Source: CALFXN01 sp937957815
GTDB taxonomy: Bacteria; Synergistota; Synergistia; Synergistales; Aminobacteriaceae
Direction: 5' to 3'
Assembly: GCA_036788195.1 (NCBI GenBank)
Contig: DAIQNX010000041.1
Location: forward strand, 1 to 27,204
Length of the DNA stretch: 27,204 nt
Below are positions 7,022 through 15,281 of the stretch, one piece after another. Position 1 is the stretch's first letter. Each line of letters opens with the position of its first letter. The notes beneath the pieces were generated by a model. It was given only the letters and a program-made list of their open reading frames with translations, ran no database searches and was not told the origin of the DNA. The position numbers and the translations under genes were made by a program.

Positions 7022-7504
7022 ATGAAGAAAATCGCAACGATGCGCAAGGCGCGCGGCTTCACGCTTGTGGAACTTCTGATCGTCATCATCATCATCGGCA
7101 TCCTGGCGGGTGCGATGCTTCTGGTGGCGGGCAGCGGAACCGACAAGGCAGAAGCGACGAAGATCGTGTCCGACCTTCGCTCTTTGAAAGCAGCGGCGCT
7201 GATGTACTATGCGGATAATCCGAATACGGCTCTTTCCGCAGGTGCAAACGATGTATTAAAATTACAAAAATATATGGATAGAAGTGTATCCGACACAAAT
7301 CGTAACTTACGAGGCGTTGCTTCTGGTGATGAGAGGATTTGGTATGTTGGCGCATTCGTCAGCAATGATTTGGCTGGAGCAAAGATAAAACTTGCTGATA
7401 TGGCCGACTCAGATGGACTTTACTCGGGAGCAGATGATAATATTGCGAAAACTACAAGCTACAAAACGACACAAACAGATTGGGTCTGGATGCGCGCCCG
7501 TTAG
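7022..7504 (+). CDS. pilA: Type IV major pilin candidate PilA
   Basis: A prepilin of 160 residues. ATG 7022 follows AGGAGG. The leader of 12 residues ends in ARG and is cut before Phe13 by the prepilin peptidase; mature Glu5 (FTLVE) is present. The hydrophobic helix covers about residues 13-38 and the rest is the periplasmic globular head, with no cysteine pair. Its strong ribosome binding site, first position among the prepilins and small size suggest the major subunit. The helix-coding part has the GC content of the region, but the head-coding part from about 7235 to 7485 drops to roughly 44% GC by hand count, with AT-ending codons (TTA, ATA, AAA, GAT) rare in neighbours. A recombined or imported head domain would explain this. 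The stop is 10 nt before the next prepilin gene. Confidence 0.93.
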   Translation: MKKIATMRKARGFTLVELLIVIIIIGILAGAMLLVAGSGTDKAEATKIVSDLRSLKAAALMYYADNPNTALSAGANDVLKLQKYMDRSVSDTNRNLRGVASGDERIWYVGAFVSNDLAGAKIKLADMADSDGLYSGADDNIAKTTSYKTTQTDWVWMRAR

Positions 7505-7514
7505 GACGACCTGA

Positions 7515-8044
7515 ATGGACAGAGGCTTCTCGCTCGTCGAAACCGTGCTTTCGATGCTCATTCTGGGAATCGCGCTGCNNNNNNNNNNNNNNNNNNNNNN
7601 NNNNNNNNNNNNNNNNNNNNNNNNNNNNNNNNNNNNNNNNNNNNNNNNNNNNNNNNNNNNNNNNNNNNNNNNNNNNNNGGCTTCTCGCTCGTCGAAACCG
7701 TGCTTTCGATGCTCATTCTGGGAATCGCGCTGCTCGCCATCGCGCTCGTTCCGGTGGCGACGACGAAACTCATTGTGTCGAGCGCGGAACACGAGCGGGC
7801 CAGCCTCGTCGCGACGCGGAAGTTCGAGGAGCTGGAGGCGCACACCTCCAGCTCCGACCTTTCGACGAACATCACGTCCGGGAATTCGACGATCGAAGGA
7901 ATGGTCCTGAGTTGGGATGTTTCGGCGCGCATCGCCCAAAAACAGACGATTACGATGACCGTGACGTGGCCGGGCGTCGTCGGGCAGAAGCAGCGGGTCT
8001 TCACGCGGGAGGTGAGCACGTTTGCGGCTCCCAGGGCGCGGTAA
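7515..8044 (+). CDS. Prepilin-like minor pilin (PilV-like), interrupted by gap 2
   Basis: Collapsing the duplicated 55 bp joins 7515-7578 to 7734-8044 in frame and gives 124 residues. The leader is very short (MDRG), then FSLVETV with mature Glu5, a hydrophobic helix and a head of about 95 residues. AGGA lies 8-9 nt before ATG 7515. The next gene overlaps its last 23 nt. Position after pilA and before a PilW-like and a PilX-like protein matches the minor-pilin clusters of type IV pili, whose products prime assembly and sit at the tip with PilY1. The family assignment beyond prepilin is by order and size, not by motif. Confidence 0.85.
7579..7678. other. Assembly gap 2 (100 N) with duplicated flanks
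   Basis: The 55 bp at 7524-7578 are identical to 7679-7733. The overlap length is the same as at gap 1. Removing the gap and one copy restores a continuous 125-codon reading frame, so the gap is an artefact and the gene is intact. Confidence 0.9.
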
Positions 8045-9011
8045 TGCAGGGCAGGGTCATTCTTCCCGCGAAAACGGCTTCACGCTCGTCGAGATTCTCA
8101 TATCGGTCGTCATTGTGGGAATCATCGGAGGAGCGGCCGCGTCGCTTCTTTATACGTACATCGGCAGTTTCGAGCAGACGAGCGACTACGTAACCGCCCG
8201 ACAGCGCGCGGAGGGCGTCCTCGCCATTCTCGAACGTCCGATCCTTCACGCGAGCCTCGGCATCCCGGAGAGTCCCGACAATGTCGTGACGTTTGCCGAT
8301 TACGCGACAAAGGCAGACTCGGTCTATCAGAAGGCGTTCACCGATTCGACGGGAGGCCCGGTCGTCAAGGATTGGAGACACCCCGTATTCATCTCTCCGG
8401 ACAACGCGCTCGAAGGCCCTGAGATCCGGATCGTGTACGCGATGCCGTCCGGGGTCGTCCAGACGGAACAGCTTTCGGTCAGTGATTCGTCGGTCTTCAG
8501 TCTTGATCTTTCACCTGATGTGGACACGCTGTTTGAGACGGCTGCGCCGTCCATCATACGTCTTGACTCGTGGATCACATTCCCGACCCTCGGCTATCCG
8601 CTGTACGTTTCCGGAGGAACGCCAGCGGTGCCGAAGGTCAGGCGCCCATCGACGAATACCACGGCCGGTTTTATTGCAGCGTATGACGAACTGCTGTATG
8701 TCCGGGCGTTGCGGGCCTGTGTCGTGACCGACGCGGGCGGTTCTTTTTTTGCTACGGAGGATGTCACTTCGGGGTCCGGAACGCAAAAGCGCATCGAAGG
8801 CATCCGGAAGCTTCACTTTTCTTTTGATCCGTTTACCGGCGTGCTGGTGGTGTTCGTTCTCGCGCAGGGGAATAAACGCTATGCCTCAGAAGTAGTCCAG
8901 TCTCTCGACGGATGGCCGTCGAGCGCGGACGCGATTTCGAGTGACGACAGGCATTACCGCCTCGCGATCGCCTCGGCGGCCTGGCGGCTTCGAAATACGG
9001 CGAAACCATAG
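8022..9011 (+). CDS. Large prepilin-like minor pilin (PilW-like), TTG start
   Basis: A 329-residue protein with a 19-residue leader ending in NG, then FTLVEIL with mature Glu5, a hydrophobic helix (about 20-45) and a large periplasmic domain. TTG 8022 is the only usual start codon in frame before the helix (an in-frame stop lies at 8013-8015), and GGGAGG sits 9 nt upstream, so the gene begins inside the previous one. The neater ATG at 8044, overlapping the upstream stop as TAATG, is in another frame; it would need a one-base insertion to reach the same helix. Large size and position point to the PilW type of tip minor pilin. There is little else recognisable in the head. Confidence 0.82.
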   Translation: MRLPGRGNAGQGHSSRENGFTLVEILISVVIVGIIGGAAASLLYTYIGSFEQTSDYVTARQRAEGVLAILERPILHASLGIPESPDNVVTFADYATKADSVYQKAFTDSTGGPVVKDWRHPVFISPDNALEGPEIRIVYAMPSGVVQTEQLSVSDSSVFSLDLSPDVDTLFETAAPSIIRLDSWITFPTLGYPLYVSGGTPAVPKVRRPSTNTTAGFIAAYDELLYVRALRACVVTDAGGSFFATEDVTSGSGTQKRIEGIRKLHFSFDPFTGVLVVFVLAQGNKRYASEVVQSLDGWPSSADAISSDDRHYRLAIASAAWRLRNTAKP

Positions 9012-9022
9012 GTGGGTGCGGG

Positions 9023-9667
9023 ATGCTGACTCATGGAACCGTTTTTTCGTCACCTTCTCATAAAGTGCGAATGATCCCCCGCAGGGGAATGACGCTCGCG
9101 GTCGTTCTTCTGGTCATGCTTGCGGGCACAGTCCTTGTGGGGATGTCGTTATATATGGCGGAGAACCTCCATTCGACGACGCAGATGTTCGTGACGCGGA
9201 GCGTCGAATATAACGAAACCGTAAGAGGTACCGAAATCGGAAAGGCGTGGATTTACAATCATCTCAAGACGAACGGATCGCTTCCGTCCATCGGAACGAT
9301 CAGCGGCGATATCGACTCCGCCGACAAGATTCAGCTGACGAAAATTCCGGCCGGATCGCTTACCGTTTACGTCTACGATCTGAACTATGATGCAAGCAAA
9401 GTCACGGTATCCGGAACGGCGCTGAACGGCTTTCCCCCGAGACTTGTTCTGTCCGGCGCTTCCGTGACTGCGGGAGGCAACAGCGCCGTATATCAGGGAA
9501 GCTATTACGGACAACAATACGGAAAGGGAACATCCGAATCGTCGGGAGTGACCACCGGATATGGATTGTATCTCGTCCGAAGCGTCTATGACAGCGGCGC
9601 CGGAAGGCAGCGTATTCTGGATGAGGCGGTCATTATCGACCCGGATCTTCAGAACACGTTGCCGTAA
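9023..9667 (+). CDS. Prepilin-like minor pilin (PilX-like)
   Basis: A 214-residue protein. The segment RRG followed by MTLAVVLLVMLAGTVLVGMSLY is a PilX-type N-terminus: a prepilin leader ending in Gly, then a long hydrophobic helix lacking mature Glu5, as in PilX/GspK proteins that cap the fibre tip. ATG 9023 has a GGTGGG-type site 6 nt upstream and gives a 22-residue leader. ATG 9071 would give a shorter, more usual leader but has no good ribosome binding site. The downstream neighbour is pilY1, the usual partner of PilX. The soluble domain is not recognisable by eye. Confidence 0.78.
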   Translation: MLTHGTVFSSPSHKVRMIPRRGMTLAVVLLVMLAGTVLVGMSLYMAENLHSTTQMFVTRSVEYNETVRGTEIGKAWIYNHLKTNGSLPSIGTISGDIDSADKIQLTKIPAGSLTVYVYDLNYDASKVTVSGTALNGFPPRLVLSGASVTAGGNSAVYQGSYYGQQYGKGTSESSGVTTGYGLYLVRSVYDSGAGRQRILDEAVIIDPDLQNTLP

Positions 9668-9699
9668 TTGTTTATTTCTCTGGAATGGAGGGGAGATGT

Positions 9700-12600
9700 A
9701 TGAGACATTTCTCGATCAGATCGGTGCTGGTGAGCATTGCGGCCGCATCTCTTCTTCTGGCGATCGGGAACGGAAATGCCGACGCCACAATGTTCAACGG
9801 CGAGAAACCGTTCCGTCCATTCATCAAAAAACTTTTTACGCCCGACGATACGATCGCGAAAGGGTATCCGCCGAACGTGCTTTTGCTCGTCGATACGGGA
9901 TCTCCGATGCTCTGGACCCCGAGGGGGAAAATACCGAACTGCGATACCGACAGCGCGGACATGTCCTCGATTTACGCGAAAATGGCGCAATGCACATGGG
10001 GATCCGGGGCTCTGCCGTGGACAGTTCCGTTCGGAACGACCCAATATCGCTACGGCCGGGATCTCGACGCGTCGAATAACGATCCGGAAAGCTCCGACTG
10101 CTATTACTACCCCGACCCGAGCTACAGATACAAGCTCGTGTTCAAGGACTCGCGGTACTGGCAGACGCCGAAAATAAACCCGACTACGAATGACCTCGTT
10201 CCCAACGACAGCCGGCTGTACATGTCGAAGCTCGTCCTGTGGCGGATTCTGAATGAAATCGACCTTGTNNNNNNNNNNNNNNNNNNNNNNNNNNNNNNNN
10301 NNNNNNNNNNNNNNNNNNNNNNNNNNNNNNNNNNNNNNNNNNNNNNNNNNNNNNNNNNNNNNNNNNNNGTCAAGGGATCGTGCCAGAAGAACTGGCTTGT
10401 CGTTTTCACCGCGGGCGACGACAGCACGGGCGGCGCAAAGGCCGAAGACAGCGTCAGGAACCTCTACCGGAGTACGAAGACCCTTCTCGATGTGAACGGG
10501 AAAATTCTCTCGATGGACGACGGAGTCCGTACGATGGTCGTCGGGTTCGTCGATCCGGACAGCACGGATCCGCAAGTCGTCAAGCTCAGGACGACGCTCA
10601 CGAATATGGCTCAGGAAGGGCAGCCGCTCGCGAACGGAGACCGGAATCCGAACGTCAGGCCGTATTTCGCGAACGATGTTCCGGGGCTCGTGAGTGCGCT
10701 GAAGAGCGTCTTCACGTCGATCGGCGCTTCGAACTATGCGGGCGCCGCTCCGGTGGTTCTTCCCCCGAAAAACTCCGAGACCGATGGGATCGTCTTCAAT
10801 TCGACATTTACGATCGACAAGGATGGAAACTGGAGCGGAACCTTCTCGAAGGCAACGCTGAACATCGAGACGAATGCCTATACGGAAGCCTGGGAAGCCG
10901 GGGAAAAGATGCCGTCGGCTTCAAAACGAAACCTCCTGACCGTCGACTGGGACCCTGCGGGAACGAAGGCCGCCCCGAAGTTCGCCTTGAACTGCAATTG
11001 TTGCGTTCTGAACGTCTCGACCGAGACAGGAAACCCCAAACCGCCTCTTTCGAACGAGATCTGGAGCGATTGCGACAACAGCCAGGCGGATCTTTTCATC
11101 CGATGGCTCAGGGGTGAAGACTATAATGTATCGACGAAGACGTACGTCCAGCGAACGAACCCATTGCTTGACATGGAGCACTCGGGCGTCACGGTCGTAA
11201 AGGACCCTGCGGCCCAGTATTCCGGGCAGGAATACCAAAAGTTCAAAACCGACAATTCCGGGCGCGATCCTGTCGTCTATATCCAGTCAAACGGCGGAAT
11301 CCTTCACGCGTTCGATTTTTCGAGCGGCGTTGAGAAATGGGGATTCCTTCCTCCGAATGTCGTTCATTTCAACCGTCTGGCGCGACTCCGTTTTCCGTTC
11401 GATGACGGCGTTTCTCCGTCGAACCTTACGCCGAAGCTTTCCATGAGCGCGACGACGTTTCCCGTGTATCTCCTCGACGGATCTCTCGTCGCCGAAGACG
11501 TTTCGCTTCTGAACGACCCCCACAATCCGGGGAACCCGGGATACGGGACGGTTCTTGTCGGTTCGCTGGGATATGGCGGTTGCGGCATCTATGCGATGAA
11601 CGTGACGAAACCTTCGCTCCCGCAGTTTATGTGGGGCATCGAGAACCAGATGTCGTATGGCGAGAAAATGGTATATCGATGGGTGCCGAAAAGCACGACG
11701 GACGCGGTGGCCGCCGACGTATATGTCACCCCCCACGCGTCGCCGCTTTCAGGCTTTGACTACCGTCGCCTCGGGATGACGATGAGCGTTCCCGCAGTCG
11801 GATATGTCCGGAATAGTCCGTCGGACTCATGGGTTCTGATCGTCGGCGCCGGAATGAACCAGAACCTTGCGTCGCGCGACGTCGCCGACGTTGGGAAGGC
11901 CATATATGTGTCTTCGATAGAGAACGCGGCTATCGTTCGGGAATTTGTGGCGAACAATGTCGTCGGATCGCTGACGGGTGACCCCGATAAGCTCGGCATG
12001 GCTCTCGCGCCGATTTCCGCATATGTCGCGACTCCCGGAGGGCCGCTGGAAGAGGCGTATACCTCCGACCACAGGGGGCATATCTTCCGGATCAATCTCG
12101 CGACCGGTTCCGCTTCGACGTGGACCATGCGGAACATTTTCACCCTGAAATCCGATACGGCCGTCCTTTCCTTTACGAAACCGATCGTGATTCCTCATGC
12201 GCTCGAACTGGGGTTCTTTGGCGGAGACATGTGGGTCTTCGGCGGCACGGCCGACGTCAGGGGGCCGGACTTCAAGGTTATCTCCAATGATCGACAGTAT
12301 ATCTTCGGCTTTAACTCGAAAATAAGTGACGACGTGTCGCTGACAAAGGAAGATCTTTACGCTGTCGCTCCGACGAGCGATTCCTCGTTTCTGGGAGATG
12401 CGACCTCCGTCTCGCAGGGAAAACGGGCCGGGTGGTATATGCCCCTGCAACAGAGAAACGCGGCGAGCAAGAAGGAGGCGGAATACGCCTCGACACCGCC
12501 GTTGCTCATCAACGGCGCGCTTCTGATCGCGACGTTCATACCGACGATCGAGGATGTGGATGACCAGTGCCAGGTTGGAGGAACGTCCCGGTTGTATGTT

Positions 12601-12900
12601 GTCGATGCCGCGACATCCAAGGGGCTCTGGGACAAGACGACGGTCAAGAGATATGTTGAATTGTCCGGCATCAAGATATCCGGGTTGACGTCTTCCCGAG
12701 GAAAGCTTTTCCTCGGGATCAAGGAGCTCAATCCCGGTTTCGACCCGTCCACTGTCGAAGGAGGAATTCTGAAGAATTCACTTAAACGGGGAGGGGTTCT
12801 TGTTTTCGACCTTCCCGAAGGGATCGGATCCGGCGGCTCGACGGGAAGCGTTCTTCCTGACAAGCAAAAGGTCCAATACTGGAGGGAGATCTTCCGATGA
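9700..12900 (+). CDS. pilY1: Type IV pilus tip adhesin/assembly factor PilY1, interrupted by gap 3
   Basis: A secreted protein of over 1000 residues. ATG 9700 is preceded by GGAGGGGAG; a signal peptide (MRHFSIR, hydrophobic core, cut after ADA near residue 29) follows. The N-terminal part looks like a von Willebrand A domain: strand VLLLVDTGSPM near 69-79 and, after the gap, WLVVFTAGDDS. The metal site is degenerate compared with the usual DxSxS. The C-terminal half is the PilY1 beta-propeller, opening with VVYIQSNGGILHAFDFSSG, then FLPPNVV and GYGGCGIYAMNV. PilY1 acts at the pilus tip in assembly and adhesion and often binds calcium; no clear DxDxDG calcium loop is visible. The frame reads through the 100 N, but the true gap length is unknown. 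The stop overlaps the next start by 4 nt. Confidence 0.93.
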   Translation: MRHFSIRSVLVSIAAASLLLAIGNGNADATMFNGEKPFRPFIKKLFTPDDTIAKGYPPNVLLLVDTGSPMLWTPRGKIPNCDTDSADMSSIYAKMAQCTWGSGALPWTVPFGTTQYRYGRDLDASNNDPESSDCYYYPDPSYRYKLVFKDSRYWQTPKINPTTNDLVPNDSRLYMSKLVLWRILNEIDLXXXXXXXXXXXXXXXXXXXXXXXXXXXXXXXXXXVKGSCQKNWLVVFTAGDDSTGGAKAEDSVRNLYRSTKTLLDVNGKILSMDDGVRTMVVGFVDPDSTDPQVVKLRTTLTNMAQEGQPLANGDRNPNVRPYFANDVPGLVSALKSVFTSIGASNYAGAAPVVLPPKNSETDGIVFNSTFTIDKDGNWSGTFSKATLNIETNAYTEAWEAGEKMPSASKRNLLTVDWDPAGTKAAPKFALNCNCCVLNVSTETGNPKPPLSNEIWSDCDNSQADLFIRWLRGEDYNVSTKTYVQRTNPLLDMEHSGVTVVKDPAAQYSGQEYQKFKTDNSGRDPVVYIQSNGGILHAFDFSSGVEKWGFLPPNVVHFNRLARLRFPFDDGVSPSNLTPKLSMSATTFPVYLLDGSLVAEDVSLLNDPHNPGNPGYGTVLVGSLGYGGCGIYAMNVTKPSLPQFMWGIENQMSYGEKMVYRWVPKSTTDAVAADVYVTPHASPLSGFDYRRLGMTMSVPAVGYVRNSPSDSWVLIVGAGMNQNLASRDVADVGKAIYVSSIENAAIVREFVANNVVGSLTGDPDKLGMALAPISAYVATPGGPLEEAYTSDHRGHIFRINLATGSASTWTMRNIFTLKSDTAVLSFTKPIVIPHALELGFFGGDMWVFGGTADVRGPDFKVISNDRQYIFGFNSKISDDVSLTKEDLYAVAPTSDSSFLGDATSVSQGKRAGWYMPLQQRNAASKKEAEYASTPPLLINGALLIATFIPTIEDVDDQCQVGGTSRLYVVDAATSKGLWDKTTVKRYVELSGIKISGLTSSRGKLFLGIKELNPGFDPSTVEGGILKNSLKRGGVLVFDLPEGIGSGGSTGSVLPDKQKVQYWREIFR
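10269..10368. other. Assembly gap 3 (100 N) inside pilY1
   Basis: No repeated flank is present, unlike gaps 1 and 2, so real sequence of unknown length is missing from the von Willebrand A region of pilY1. Confidence 0.9.
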
Positions 12901-13220
12901 AAACCAGGAAAATCTTTTCTTTTTATCTCACATGCGTTATTCTCAACTGTATGGCAACTGCATGCAGCGCAGTTGCCATGCCTGAGAATGTTTTATACGG
13001 AAAATTGATAACGCTTACGATCAATCCTCCATCCCTTACGGTGCAAAGAGAAGCCGAACGGATCACAAAGCTCTGGAACAGCGAGAAAACGCAGTTTAAA
13101 GATGTGAATGGCAATTCGGTTTCTCCCAATACTTTCTCCGTGAAGTTCGGCGGAAAAGAAATCGGAATGGCATTCGACGTCTCGGGTATAGCCATACGGG
13201 TTTTCGCCGTAACTCTTTAG
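12897..13220 (+). CDS. Small exported protein of unknown function between pilY1 and pilM
   Basis: A 107-residue protein I do not recognise. It starts with ATGA overlapping the pilY1 stop, so it is translationally coupled to pilY1. Residues 1-30 form a signal peptide: Lys/Arg-rich start, hydrophobic core, then ACSAVA with a plausible cut after Ala. A lipoprotein site at the Cys of ATAC is possible but weak. The mature part of about 77 residues is mixed charge and contains no cysteine or known motif. GC is about 45% by hand count against about 60% in pilY1 and pilM. It may help PilY1 folding or pilus function, or simply be a recent passenger; both are guesses. Confidence 0.75.
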   Translation: MKTRKIFSFYLTCVILNCMATACSAVAMPENVLYGKLITLTINPPSLTVQREAERITKLWNSEKTQFKDVNGNSVSPNTFSVKFGGKEIGMAFDVSGIAIRVFAVTL

Positions 13221-13242
13221 CCTCCGGGAAGCTGGTGATGTG

Positions 13243-14196
13243 ATGGCGCGAGGTTTGTTCCGGAAGAAGAAGAACTATGCCGGGCTTGCTCTCCAGACCG
13301 ATGCGTTGCGCTTTGTCGAACTCGAGGGGACGTCTTCTTCCCTCAAGGTGAAGAAGAGCGCGTCGTTTTCCGCGACCGGCGCCATCAGGCGAGACTCGCT
13401 CGCGGACCTCAAGGCGTTGCAGGACGGTCTCAAGTCGCTGCTGTACAACGCGGGAGGTTCGGCGGGAGGTCCCGTCGTCCTCGGCGTTCCGTCGAGAGAT
13501 GTGATGATCCGTCTCGTCGACTTGCCTGAAATGCCGATGAACGATGCGCGGGAGGCCCTCAGATGGGACTTCGAGAAGTATTTTCCGTTCCCGTACGCAG
13601 ATGCGGCCGTCGACGTTTCTTCCGTCGATCTGCCCCCGGCGGCGGCGCAACAGTCCGGACAGATGTCCATTCTCGTCGTGACCTGCAAAATGAAGCCGAT
13701 AGAAACGCTTCTTCGGATCTGTCAGGAAGTCGGGATCGAAGTGGCCGCGATCGAGCCCGTCAATGTCGCACTGTTTCGGGCGCTCGCCGGGCCCGTCCCG
13801 GCGATGCAGGGGAATTTCGTCTCTGTTTTCCCCGACAGGGAAGTGACGAACATCGTTCTCGGGTTCAAGGACAACGGGATACTTTACAGAACCGCCCAGG
13901 TCGACATCCCAGAGTCTCTTCAGGAGAACCCCGAAGAGGCGCTTCTGCCGTTGGTCCGCGAAGTGACGAATACCGTCATGTTCGCACGGAACCAGTATCG
14001 CGAGACCGCGTGCGGCACGATCGCGGTCTCGGGATGGACGCACGACTTCGAGATCCTGCGATCGGCGCTGTCTTCCGCGGCGGGAATTCCCGCGGTCGCC
14101 GTCGATCCCTGGGAGGCCTGGGGGATCTCTGGGAAGCCTGAAAACGCCCCGGTCTGGGGCGGAGCGCTCGGACTTGCGCTGAGGGATGTCCAATGA
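13243..14196 (+). CDS. pilM: Type IV pilus assembly protein PilM, actin-like
   Basis: A cytoplasmic actin-fold protein that binds the N-terminal tail of PilN and links the inner-membrane alignment complex to the motors. The protein has 317 residues. Landmarks are YAGLALQTDALRFVEL near the N-terminus, VVLGVPSRDVMIRLVDLPEMP around 80, the typical ALRWDFEKYFPFP near 106, AAIEPVNVALFRA and a late segment IAVSGWTHDFEILRSAL. The start is ATG 13243; GTG 13240 directly before it is an alternative, and the ribosome binding site is weak (GGTG), so translation may depend on upstream genes. The end overlaps pilN by 4 nt. Confidence 0.93.
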   Translation: MARGLFRKKKNYAGLALQTDALRFVELEGTSSSLKVKKSASFSATGAIRRDSLADLKALQDGLKSLLYNAGGSAGGPVVLGVPSRDVMIRLVDLPEMPMNDAREALRWDFEKYFPFPYADAAVDVSSVDLPPAAAQQSGQMSILVVTCKMKPIETLLRICQEVGIEVAAIEPVNVALFRALAGPVPAMQGNFVSVFPDREVTNIVLGFKDNGILYRTAQVDIPESLQENPEEALLPLVREVTNTVMFARNQYRETACGTIAVSGWTHDFEILRSALSSAAGIPAVAVDPWEAWGISGKPENAPVWGGALGLALRDVQ

Positions 14197-14771
14197 AGGT
14201 AAGAATCGATCTCCGGCCGCGCGAACTTGTCGAACAGAAAAAAAACGGCGTCAACATCGGCCTTATCATCGTGACGGTTGTATTCCTGTCGTTCATCGTC
14301 GTCTCCGGAACGACGTTCGTATACGGATATATGACGAGCCGTTCCCTGCAGACGCAGGTGACGCGCCTGAACGACGACATCGCGATTCTGACCGCGCAGA
14401 ATCGTCGTCTTTCGAACGAGATCCAGCGTCTTTCCGAGCAGGAGAAGATGTACGGAAACGCCCTTGCGCTCTTGCGGGAGGAGCTGCCGACCCTCGAGTT
14501 CCTCGAAGCCGTCGAGAAAGCCCTTCCAAAGGGCGTCTGGTTGTCGTCGGTGACTCAGAGAGAAAGAAAGGCCGAGATGAAGGGGTTCGCGTACAACGAA
14601 AACGACATCGTGGTTTTCGCGCGTGGCCTGATCGATACCGGCGTCGTTCCGAACGTCGATTTCCCCGTGACGAGGCGAACGACGCTGAATGGCGCCGCGG
14701 TCGTCGATTTTTCCCTTTCCTGCGGTGTCGGCACGATCGACACTATCGGTAAGACCGGAGAGAAAAAATGA
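14193..14771 (+). CDS. pilN: Type IV pilus alignment protein PilN
   Basis: A bitopic inner-membrane protein of 192 residues. The N-terminal cytoplasmic tail has RIDLRPRE, the counterpart of the INLLPWR motif that PilM holds. A membrane helix (about 21-45) and a coiled coil (about 50-95) follow, then a small periplasmic ferredoxin-like domain with EFLEAVEKALPKGVWLSSV. It works as a heterodimer with PilO. It is linked to pilM and pilO by ATGA overlaps at both ends, so the three proteins should be made in step. Confidence 0.92.
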   Translation: MKVRIDLRPRELVEQKKNGVNIGLIIVTVVFLSFIVVSGTTFVYGYMTSRSLQTQVTRLNDDIAILTAQNRRLSNEIQRLSEQEKMYGNALALLREELPTLEFLEAVEKALPKGVWLSSVTQRERKAEMKGFAYNENDIVVFARGLIDTGVVPNVDFPVTRRTTLNGAAVVDFSLSCGVGTIDTIGKTGEKK

Positions 14772-15268
14772 CGTCGAAGTCGAAATCCTCGTTTCTCTTG
14801 CTCCTGTTGTTTCTTCTTGGAGGCGCGCTCGTTTACGGCGAGTACAGTTTCGGAAAGACGATCATGGAGTTGCGCCGTTCGATCGAGAGTCTGACGGTTC
14901 AGCGGACCGTTCTCGAGCGGACGGCAATGGAACAGACGCAGCAGATTTCGGTTTTCAAAAAAGCCCTCGCCGAACTTGAAACGTATCAGCTGGGTATCCC
15001 CGCGAATGAAGTCGACTTTTATTCGCTCGTACAGAAAGAAATGGAGAAGAACGGCTTGAAGAGCAACATCATCCGTCCGGTGAAGGCCGCAAACGGACGC
15101 AGCGCCGTCGAGATCAGTTATGAGGGACCATACCTCTCCTTCGTTCCGACGCTCTCGGACTGGCGGAGTCTGAAGGTCGCCGTTCGCGTTTCCTCGGTGA
15201 CGATGCAGGGCGGAGAGGACCTCGCAATCAAGGGGAACGTCATTTTGGAATCTGTCCTCGGAAAGTGA
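14768..15268 (+). CDS. pilO: Type IV pilus alignment protein PilO-like
   Basis: A bitopic membrane protein of 166 residues with an N-terminal helix (about 8-24), a coiled coil (about 30-75) and a periplasmic domain. The coding order pilM-pilN-pilO, the matching topology with PilN and the size identify it; sequence motifs are weak, as is usual for PilO. It has its own GGAG 7 nt upstream and overlaps pilN by 4 nt. Confidence 0.85.
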   Translation: MTSKSKSSFLLLLLFLLGGALVYGEYSFGKTIMELRRSIESLTVQRTVLERTAMEQTQQISVFKKALAELETYQLGIPANEVDFYSLVQKEMEKNGLKSNIIRPVKAANGRSAVEISYEGPYLSFVPTLSDWRSLKVAVRVSSVTMQGGEDLAIKGNVILESVLGK

Positions 15269-15281
15269 GGAATGGTCGCGT

